From: Acidobacteriota bacterium
GTDB taxonomy: Bacteria > Acidobacteriota > Terriglobia > Terriglobales > Acidobacteriaceae
Direction: 5' to 3'
Assembly (NCBI GenBank): GCA_019510535.1
Contig: JAEKKE010000226.1
Span: forward strand, 1 to 5,616
DNA: 5,616 nucleotides
Shown here: positions 1-5,160 of the stretch, in pieces
Numbering within the stretch: position 1 is the first letter of the stretch
Layout: the number at the start of each line of letters is the position of its first letter
Made by a program: the position numbers and the translations under genes
The notes under the pieces: model-generated
The model's database searches: none
The model's input: the letters and a program-made list of their open reading frames with translations, nothing else
Told to the model about the DNA's origin: nothing

Positions 1-187
1 GCAGAATGCGCACCGGATGAGGATCGAAGGTGACTGCAATCGACTTCGTGCCGGATTCCCGGGCCCGCGCAATAATCTCCGAGATCACCCAGCGATGGCC
101 GCGATGGACTCCGTCGAAGTTGCCAATACTGATGATCGATGGTCCGAAGTTCGCCGGGACCTCGGCAATGGAGCGGAAGATCTTCAT
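1..187 (-). CDS. ribF: Bifunctional riboflavin kinase/FAD synthetase RibF, N-terminal fragment (cut by window edge)
   Basis: RibF phosphorylates riboflavin to FMN and adenylates FMN to FAD in the cytoplasm. Only the first 62 codons are present; the gene continues past the left edge. Seen in the sequence: IGNFDGVHRGHR (residues 21-32), whose H-x-G-H (28-31) is the nucleotidyltransferase ATP-binding motif of the FAD synthetase half, and VTFDPHP (52-58), the second conserved segment of that domain. The riboflavin kinase half would lie outside. The ATG at 187 overlaps the TGA of the upstream phosphodiesterase-like gene (ATGA). A G-rich AGGGGG tract sits 6 nt ahead of it inside the end of that gene, so start choice and coupling agree. 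It is the fourth visible gene of a leftward operon. Family assignment is firm; completeness cannot be judged. Confidence 0.95.
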   Translation of the reverse strand, partial: MKIFRSIAEVPANFGPSIISIGNFDGVHRGHRWVISEIIARARESGTKSIAVTFDPHPVRIL

Positions 188-1017
188 TCCTTGCCCCCTG
201 TAATCCTGCTCTCTGCGGTTCTGTCTTCGGCGATCTCGAAATCGAGGCACATGCCGTCGTGGGACATACGGATGTGTGGCGGCAGTTCGGCGTTGATGGC
301 GTCGTGGTCCAGGTCGTGCGAGATGTGGGTAAAGAAAGCCCGCCGCGGCTTGATGCGTTCCACCAGTGCGATGGAGTTCTCAAGGTTCGAGTGCGAGGGA
401 TGCGGCGCGCGGCGCAGGGCATCCACAATCAGAACGTCGAGGTCTTCGAGCAACGCAAAGCTCTCCTCGGGCAGGGAAGAGAGGTCGGTTAGATAAGCAG
501 CTTTTCCAAAACGCCACCCTGTGATGACCTGCCTGCCATGCTGTACGGGGATACGCTGGAATACCGCTCCGAAGAGTTCGACTGTAGTGCCAGGATCGGT
601 GCTGATACGGTGCATCTCCACGCGAGCCGAAGTCGTGTAACGATCATGGGTGCGGAAGGTGTACTCGAAGATGCGCTCGATGACGCTTGCCGTCTCATCG
701 TCGGCATAGAGCGGAATGGGATTGGCAAACGAGAGCGGACGCAGGTCATCCATGCCGAGAACGTGGTCGGCGTGGCCATGGGTGTAGAGCACTGCATCGA
801 CGTGGGTGACCTTCTCTCGTATCGCCTGGAAGTGAAAGTCCTGGCCGGTATCGATCAGCACCGTCCGGCCGTTATAGTCCAGGCGAACGGAAGCACGGGT
901 GCGACGGTTATGCGGCCGTGTGCCATCCATTGCAGAGGTGCACACAGCGCAGCCGCAGCCAAGCGTCGGCACGCCCATGGATGTGCCTGTGCCGAGAAAT
1001 GTAAGCGTCGCCTCCAT
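184..1017 (-). CDS. PhnP-like metallo-beta-lactamase-fold phosphodiesterase (COG1235 type)
   Basis: A 277-residue cytoplasmic hydrolase with no signal peptide. The start GTGTSMGVPTLGCGCAVC (9-26) gives Cys21, Cys23 and Cys26, the same positions as the structural-zinc cysteines I recall for E. coli PhnP. The fourth ligand would be His234 in THISHD. The catalytic di-metal site is complete: THGHADH (79-85: His80, His82, Asp84, His85), His160 in VQHG, Asp178 in LTD and His231. PhnP cleaves 5-phosphoribosyl 1,2-cyclic phosphate in phosphonate use, but no phn gene is in view. The true substrate is therefore unknown, and cyclic or other phosphodiesters are an inference. RNase Z is less likely because the Cys cluster is PhnP-like. 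The ATG at 1017 lies 4 bp after the DUF1844 stop with no good Shine-Dalgarno nearby (a GGAGG lies 23 nt upstream), pointing to translational coupling. Its stop overlaps the ribF start. Confidence 0.9.
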   Translation of the reverse strand: MEATLTFLGTGTSMGVPTLGCGCAVCTSAMDGTRPHNRRTRASVRLDYNGRTVLIDTGQDFHFQAIREKVTHVDAVLYTHGHADHVLGMDDLRPLSFANPIPLYADDETASVIERIFEYTFRTHDRYTTSARVEMHRISTDPGTTVELFGAVFQRIPVQHGRQVITGWRFGKAAYLTDLSSLPEESFALLEDLDVLIVDALRRAPHPSHSNLENSIALVERIKPRRAFFTHISHDLDHDAINAELPPHIRMSHDGMCLDFEIAEDRTAESRITGGKE

Positions 1018-1021
1018 GTGC

Positions 1022-1654
1022 TCAGCGGACGATGCGCGGACCTCCGCCCGGCGGTGGAGGTAGAGGAGACTCAGGCTGCCGGGCCTGGCGGGCCAAAGCC
1101 TGCGTGATCTCCAGGAAGGCCATACGCACCTCGAAGAGAGCGTTTTCGAGCATCCGTGATTCGTCCTCGGTCAGGTTGCCCTTGCTCTTCTCCTGCAGCA
1201 CGTTCAGCATGTCGATCGACTGGCGTGCGCCCAGAATGTCGACTCGTGCCTGCTCGCCTTCGGGTGTTCCGCCGCCGAGCTGCATGATCGCGGTCATATA
1301 GATGGACTGCACCAGGCGGTCGAAGTTCACGGGCGGCAGCTGTTCCATGCCCGGGTTTGCGGCGCGGATAGCCGTATCCAGACGCTCGGCGGTGGCCTCA
1401 TAGGCTGCCTTCGAACGTTCTGCCTGCTCTTCTGTAAGCTTCGGCAGCTCCTGTTCGGCGGCTTCTGCGGCCTCCGCAGCCTCAGCTTCCGCCGCCGGCT
1501 CAGATTGGGGAGGCTCCGGCACTGCCGTGACAGCGGCCTTCGAGGCCTCCTCCTGCTCTTCTTCGCGCGGACGTTCAGATTCGGGCCGCAGCTCTCCTTC
1601 TGTGGTGAACTTGCGGCGATCGTTGACAACAAACGGGGTAACTTTATCTGCCAT
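1022..1654 (-). CDS. DUF1844 domain protein with Ala/Glu-rich linker
   Basis: A 210-residue soluble protein of unknown function. The N-terminus carries VVNDRRKFTTEGELR (9-23), a short motif I associate with DUF1844 proteins. Residues about 27-70 are a low-complexity Glu/Ala/Pro stretch, then a probable charged helix (about 72-99). The DUF1844 core spans about 107-188 (VNFDRLVQSIYMTAIMQLGG, then a helical section with QEKSKGNLTEDE at 154-165 and an EVRMAFLEI ending). The tail (193-207) is Pro/Gly rich. An upstream in-frame ATG at 1765 would overlap ygfZ by about 100 bp. I prefer the ATG at 1654 because the DRRKF motif then sits near the N-terminus and an AGAAGG box lies 9 nt ahead, overlapping the ygfZ stop. 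It sits 13 bp after ygfZ and 4 bp before the phosphodiesterase-like gene. No catalytic motif is visible; a small helical adaptor or binding protein is a guess. Confidence 0.88.
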   Translation of the reverse strand: MADKVTPFVVNDRRKFTTEGELRPESERPREEEQEEASKAAVTAVPEPPQSEPAAEAEAAEAAEAAEQELPKLTEEQAERSKAAYEATAERLDTAIRAANPGMEQLPPVNFDRLVQSIYMTAIMQLGGGTPEGEQARVDILGARQSIDMLNVLQEKSKGNLTEDESRMLENALFEVRMAFLEITQALARQARQPESPLPPPPGGGPRIVR

Positions 1655-1667
1655 AAATAAATGCCTT

Positions 1668-2648
1668 CTATTCGATGCGGAAGGGAAGCGGTGACAACAC
1701 CAGAGCTCCTCCTTCGTAGGTAAGCGCCTGACCGCGTTCCACGGCCTCGCGGCGAATAAATCCAAGAGCGATCTTCAGATCGGAGTCTACGCTGGTCAGC
1801 TCGCCAACCGAGGCGCCACCGGCCAGGATGGCGGTTCCGGCTGCGGGGACCGCGCCGCTGAAGCGGAATCCTGCAAAGGAGCGATGCACATTGCCGCGGG
1901 AGCGGATGCGCTCCACGATCTCCTGCCCCAGGTAGCAGCCTTTGGTGAAGTGCAAGGCGCGAGTCTGTCCGGTCTCCTGCGGAAGTTCCTTTTCCCGCAG
2001 ATCGCGGCCAATGACCGGAATGCCTTCCAGAATCCGGAGAGATTCGATGGCCTTGTCGTCGGCTTGGGGAAGAGTATTGAGAGCCTCTGTCAGCTGTGCG
2101 ACATTCGCCGCCCACAGCTCAAAGCGCGGCGTAAGTGGGCTGTACTGAGCGACAACCCAGACGGTTGCGCCGCGCCATTCGAAGGCGCGGGTAGAGACAG
2201 GCGCCATTCCGGCAACGTCCAGGCCGATTGCAGCCAGGGCTTCTGCGGCTTTGGGGCCGGCAATGCCCAGCCCCAGGTGTTTTGCTGAGACATCTTCCAG
2301 CTCCACATCGTCCATGATGATGAAGTGGTCGAGAGCCGCCATGAGCCCCGGAACGCGTTCGCGGGCGGTTTCCAGCAGAATCTGTTCTTCCAGCAGAAAT
2401 GCCGTGGCGTCGTGCTGAATGCGCCCCTGGGCAGAAAGCAGGAAGTTGTAGCAGCCTTCTCCGGGTTTCAGATCGCGAATGTTGTTCGTCAACATGCCAT
2501 TCAGCCAGCGAACACGGTCTTCGCCACGAACCGCGATCCATCCTTCGGCGTCCAAGGGATAGATAGCCGCCGTGGACAGGAGTGCTTTCAGGGCGAGATG
2601 ATGGTCCACTGAAAGCGCCGGAGCTTCGTTGTGTGCAAGTGTGCTCAT
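1668..2648 (-). CDS. ygfZ: YgfZ/GcvT-family folate-binding protein (tRNA modification/Fe-S maintenance factor)
   Basis: A 326-residue cytoplasmic protein of the YgfZ branch of the aminomethyltransferase fold. The diagnostic motif KGCYLGQE (236-243, conserved Cys238) is present, followed by RIRSRGNVHR. The N-terminal section VRGEDRVRWLNGMLTNNIRDL-type sequence (about 40-60) and YNFLLSAQGRIQHDATAFL (67-85) match the folate-binding fold. The C-terminal part (about 255-326) is the small beta-barrel domain. Known role of the family: tetrahydrofolate-dependent support of certain Fe-S enzymes, including MiaB tRNA methylthiolation in E. coli. It lacks the glycine-cleavage context expected of true GcvT. 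It is the first gene of the leftward operon, starting 36-57 bp from the divergent metallopeptidase-like gene depending on that gene's start. The ATG at 2648 has only a weak AGGA about 13 nt upstream. YgfZ versus another GcvT paralogue is settled by the KGCYxGQE motif. Confidence 0.93.
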   Translation of the reverse strand: MSTLAHNEAPALSVDHHLALKALLSTAAIYPLDAEGWIAVRGEDRVRWLNGMLTNNIRDLKPGEGCYNFLLSAQGRIQHDATAFLLEEQILLETARERVPGLMAALDHFIIMDDVELEDVSAKHLGLGIAGPKAAEALAAIGLDVAGMAPVSTRAFEWRGATVWVVAQYSPLTPRFELWAANVAQLTEALNTLPQADDKAIESLRILEGIPVIGRDLREKELPQETGQTRALHFTKGCYLGQEIVERIRSRGNVHRSFAGFRFSGAVPAAGTAILAGGASVGELTSVDSDLKIALGFIRREAVERGQALTYEGGALVLSPLPFRIE

Positions 2649-2659
2649 AAAACGGCGTC

Positions 2660-2681
2660 TATCCTAAGTATACGTTTCGTT
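2660..2681. promoter_or_regulatory. Candidate divergent promoter with symmetric GTATAC core
   Basis: The short space between the two divergent blocks contains the palindrome GTATAC (2668-2673). Read on the minus strand it gives TATACT (2672-2667), a 5/6 match to TATAAT, facing ygfZ. Read on the plus strand it gives TATACG (2669-2674), a 4/6 match, facing the metallopeptidase-like gene. Transcription would then start near 2660 leftward and near 2681 rightward. I see no convincing -35 hexamer on either strand at 16-18 bp. The leftward start would leave a leader of only about a dozen bases and would exclude the weak AGGA. This is a suggestion from sequence only. Confidence 0.35.
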
Positions 2682-2688
2682 GGATGAT

Positions 2689-2699
2689 GGGAGACTCCC
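2689..2699 (+). promoter_or_regulatory. GGGAG ribosome binding site inside a perfect small dyad
   Basis: GGGAG-A-CTCCC is a perfect inverted repeat. Its left arm is the best Shine-Dalgarno candidate for the ATG at 2705 (11 nt spacing). As RNA it can form a 4-bp GGGA/TCCC stem with a 3-nt loop. It supports the downstream start over 2684, where the dyad would be coding. A regulatory role for the dyad is speculative. Confidence 0.45.
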
Positions 2700-2704
2700 G
2701 TTTG

Positions 2705-4243
2705 ATGCGCCACCCTTATCGCGCTGTAATTGCTGTTACCGTTTCACTTCTGCCGCTGGCTGCATTTGCCCAGACCCAGACGCCTGGGCCTCCTCCGGGG
2801 AGTTCTGATGCCGGGAAAAAACCCGAAATCCACATCACCCCCAAAGAGGCGGAGGAGCTCTTTAAGAGCGTGGACGAGATCCAGGGGTTTGCCGCCAAAG
2901 ACTCCGGACTGCGCTCCAGCCGCCCGGTGAAGAAGGTACTCATCACCCGCGATGCGGTCACGAAGTATCTGAAACAGAAGTTTGACGAGGATGAGGGCGC
3001 CAAGCGCATGGAGCGTAGCGAGATCGTCCTGAAAAAGTTCGGCCTACTCGACCGCGACTTCGATCTCAAGCCCTTTCTGCTGAGTCTTCTGACCGAGCAG
3101 ATCGCCGGTTACTACGACAACAAGACCAAGACCATCAACCTGCTGGACTGGGTGGATGCCGAGACTCAGAAGCCGGTGATGGCGCATGAGCTGACGCACG
3201 CGTTGCAGGACCAGCACGTTGACCTCACCAAGTGGGGCGACCAGGGGCTGAAGGACATCGCAAAGAACGTGCAGCAGGACAACGCCCATATCAAGAACGA
3301 TGAGGTCGACACGACACGCGAGGCCGTTCTCGAAGGCCAGGCGATGGTTGTCTTTGTCGACTACTCCATGAAGGACACGGGCCGTACGCTGGCGGATGTT
3401 CCCGAGGAGCTGATGGGACGCATGAAAGATATGCTCAGCGGGACGGAGAGCTCGCCGGTGCTGGCACGTGCTCCGCTCATCCTGCAGCAGAGCCTGCTCT
3501 TTCCTTATGCGAACGGTCTGACCTTCGAGCAGTCCATCCTGCGCCGCTCCGGCGTTCAGAAGGCCTTCACCGGCGTTCTCGACGATCCACCGGTGAACAC
3601 GTCGCAGATCATGCATCCGGAAAGCTACGTGACAAAGGTTCCGCAGCCGCTCATCCATCTGGCGGATATCCATCCGTTGGTCGAGAAGGACTACACCCCG
3701 TACGACGTCGGTGTGCTTGGGGAGTTTGACGTCCATATGCTTGCCGAGCTCTTCGCGGGACCGCAGATGGCCGATGCTCTGGCTCCGGCCTGGGCTGGAG
3801 GCGTGTACTACGCCGCGCTCAAGAAGAATGTCCCGGCAACGACGGGCAATCTGGGCCTGCTCTACTACTCGCGTTGGAAGAATACTGACTCCGCCGAGAG
3901 CTTCCGGAAGCTCTATACCGCGCAACTGTCGCGCAAGTACTCCGGTGTGCAGCGTCGCAAGGACGACGAGAAAGAAGGCGAGGAGATCTACTCGACCAGC
4001 GAAGGGGATGTCCTGGTCTCGACCCTGGGCTCCGGCATCTTTACCTGCGAAGGATTTCCGTTGGAGATGGCCCGTAAGCTGCGGGATCAGATCACCTCCA
4101 CCCAGGGCGAAGGCCCCGAAAGGCTGGCGTTGCAGCCGCTCTCGGCTCCTCTGGTCACAGGGTTCACCCGCCTGGGAGTGATGAAGGCAGGAATCCACGC
4201 TGCTGAACGATATACTCAGAGTTTGGCCCCAACAGGAGAATGA
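2705..4243 (+). CDS. Exported HExxH metallopeptidase-like protein, function unknown
   Basis: A 512-residue protein that I do not recognise as a named enzyme. Residues 1-22 form a Sec signal peptide (MRHPYR, then a hydrophobic core, ending AAFA before Gln23), with no lipobox Cys. A Pro-rich linker (about 24-40) follows. The zincin core has AGYYDNKTKTINLLDW (134-149), a strand-like lead-in, then AHELTHALQDQH (160-171) with HELTH at 161-165. A Glu in REAVLEGQA (E206 or E210) is a likely third zinc ligand, about 40-45 residues on. SQIMHPESY (300-308) resembles a TxQxxHPExY motif I recall from other uncharacterised bacterial and archaeal zincins. No transmembrane segment follows the signal, so a periplasmic or secreted location is inferred. 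In-frame ATGs at 2684 and 2687 lack a ribosome site; the ATG at 2705 has GGGAG 11 nt ahead and puts the signal peptide at the N-terminus. The stop overlaps the mtnP start by ATGA. Peptidase activity is inferred only. Confidence 0.85.
   Translation: MRHPYRAVIAVTVSLLPLAAFAQTQTPGPPPGSSDAGKKPEIHITPKEAEELFKSVDEIQGFAAKDSGLRSSRPVKKVLITRDAVTKYLKQKFDEDEGAKRMERSEIVLKKFGLLDRDFDLKPFLLSLLTEQIAGYYDNKTKTINLLDWVDAETQKPVMAHELTHALQDQHVDLTKWGDQGLKDIAKNVQQDNAHIKNDEVDTTREAVLEGQAMVVFVDYSMKDTGRTLADVPEELMGRMKDMLSGTESSPVLARAPLILQQSLLFPYANGLTFEQSILRRSGVQKAFTGVLDDPPVNTSQIMHPESYVTKVPQPLIHLADIHPLVEKDYTPYDVGVLGEFDVHMLAELFAGPQMADALAPAWAGGVYYAALKKNVPATTGNLGLLYYSRWKNTDSAESFRKLYTAQLSRKYSGVQRRKDDEKEGEEIYSTSEGDVLVSTLGSGIFTCEGFPLEMARKLRDQITSTQGEGPERLALQPLSAPLVTGFTRLGVMKAGIHAAERYTQSLAPTGE
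4211..4216 (+). promoter_or_regulatory. Possible internal -10 box ahead of mtnP
   Basis: TATACT, a 5/6 match to TATAAT, lies in the last codons of the metallopeptidase-like gene, 29 nt ahead of the mtnP ATG, and would give a leader of roughly 17 nt containing AGGAG. No matching -35 hexamer is seen at 16-18 bp upstream (around 4188-4193), so an independent mtnP promoter is only a weak possibility beside readthrough from the upstream gene. Confidence 0.2.
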
Positions 4244-5112
4244 ACGCGTTGCAGCAGGCAGAGATTGGCATCATCGGCGGCAGTGGACTGTATTCCATGC
4301 CTGGCTTCACCAACATCCGCGAAGAGAAGATCACCACGCCCTTCGGCGATCCAAGCGATCCGCTGGTGCTGGGGGAACTCGAAGGCAGAAAGGTCGCCTT
4401 CCTGGCCCGCCACGGGAAAGGACACCGCATTCTGCCGACGGAGCTGAACTTCCGCGCCAATATCTATGCGATGAAGCAGCTTGGCGTGGAGCGCATCCTT
4501 TCGGTCTCCGCGGTGGGCTCGCTCAAGGAAGAGCATAAGCCGACGGATTTCGTGATCCCTGACCAGTTCATCGACCGCACCTTTGCACGTACGTCTACCT
4601 TTTTCGGCGATGGCATCGTTGGCCATGTCGCTTTCGGCGATCCGGTCTGCGCCACGGTGACGAAGGCCTTTGAGTCGGCCTGCAAGGAAGTGGGTGTGGT
4701 GGGCAAGCGCGGCGGAACCTACGTCTGCATGGAAGGCCCGCAGTTCTCCACTCGCGCGGAGTCCAATCTCTATCGCTGTTGGGGAGCGGATGTTATCGGC
4801 ATGACCAACCTGCAGGAAGCGAAGCTCGCCCGCGAGGCGGAGATCTGCTACTCCACGCTGGCCATGGTCACTGACTACGACTGCTGGTTTGAAGGACACG
4901 ACGATGTCACCGTCGATCAGATCATTGCGGTGATGCATACCAATTCGGCGAATGCGGCCAAGGTGGTTAAGGCGGCGGTTGCGGCCATGCCTACCGGCGA
5001 GCGTACCTGTGCCTGCGCTTCGGCTCTGAAGTATGCCGTTATGACCGACAAGAAGGTTATTCCCCCGGCGACACGCGCCAAACTGGCGCTGCTGCTCGAC
5101 AAGTACGAATAA
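4240..5112 (+). CDS. mtnP: S-methyl-5'-thioadenosine phosphorylase
   Basis: A 290-residue cytoplasmic enzyme that splits 5'-methylthioadenosine with phosphate into adenine and 5-methylthioribose 1-phosphate, clearing the by-product of polyamine synthesis and other SAM-using steps. Motifs in order: IIGGSGLY (11-18, phosphate-binding Ser15), ARHGKGHRILP (56-66, Arg57/His58), SVSAVGSL (88-95), MEGPQFSTRAES (164-175), GMTNLQEAKLAREAEICY (187-204, Met188) and TDYDCW (211-216). Asp212 and Asp214 correspond to human MTAP Asp220 and Asp222, which bind the 6-aminopurine, so adenine-type substrates are favoured over inosine-type. Val225 aligns with the human methylthio-pocket Val233. Gln192 stands where many homologues have Pro. 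The ATG at 4240 overlaps the upstream TGA (ATGA), but AGGAG lies only 1 nt before it. A TTG at 4249 has the same box at 10 nt and would drop three residues; either start keeps the whole domain. Confidence 0.95.
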   Translation: MNALQQAEIGIIGGSGLYSMPGFTNIREEKITTPFGDPSDPLVLGELEGRKVAFLARHGKGHRILPTELNFRANIYAMKQLGVERILSVSAVGSLKEEHKPTDFVIPDQFIDRTFARTSTFFGDGIVGHVAFGDPVCATVTKAFESACKEVGVVGKRGGTYVCMEGPQFSTRAESNLYRCWGADVIGMTNLQEAKLAREAEICYSTLAMVTDYDCWFEGHDDVTVDQIIAVMHTNSANAAKVVKAAVAAMPTGERTCACASALKYAVMTDKKVIPPATRAKLALLLDKYE

Positions 5113-5137
5113 GATCCCTTGCTGCAAATAAGATCCC
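5108..5137. repeat. 11-bp direct repeat AATAAGATCCC in the mtnP-kinase gap
   Basis: Two perfect copies of AATAAGATCCC occur at 5108-5118 and 5127-5137, 19 bp apart start to start. The first holds the mtnP stop codon TAA. The spacing of just under two helical turns could suit a dimeric regulator, but a local tandem duplication at the gene end is equally possible. Confidence 0.5.
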
Positions 5138-5143
5138 AGATCT
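5131..5143 (+). other. Small hairpin AGATC-CCA-GATCT before the kinase ribosome site
   Basis: A perfect 5-bp inverted repeat with a 3-nt loop ends 2 nt before the AGAGGA ribosome site of the kinase. It is too short, and lacks a T-run, to be an intrinsic terminator. It may be fortuitous or mildly modulate translation or mRNA ends between the two genes. Confidence 0.3.
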
Positions 5144-5160
5144 AAAGAGGAACAAGAACA

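Noticed and set aside
17..496. Plus-strand open reading frame across the ribF and phosphodiesterase-like genes
   Set aside because: Its translation is rich in Arg/Ser with no domain, and the opposite strand encodes well-conserved RibF and PhnP-like sequences over the same bases.
1655..1765. Upstream ATG extension of the DUF1844 gene
   Set aside because: It would overlap most of the last 33 codons of ygfZ, adds a non-conserved 37-residue leader, and the ATG at 1654 has a well-spaced ribosome site and a conserved N-terminus.
1668..2648. Glycine-cleavage aminomethyltransferase GcvT
   Set aside because: The KGCYLGQE motif is diagnostic of the YgfZ branch, and no glycine-cleavage genes are adjacent.
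3044..4198. Long open reading frame of 384 codons on the minus strand, antisense to the metallopeptidase-like gene
   Set aside because: It mirrors the codon structure of the sense gene, which has a signal peptide and conserved motifs. The antisense product has no recognisable domain and is explained by GC-rich third positions removing stops.
5113..5160. Intrinsic terminator between mtnP and the kinase
   Set aside because: The only hairpin is a 5-bp AT-containing stem followed by AAAGAGG rather than a T-run, so readthrough into the kinase is more likely.
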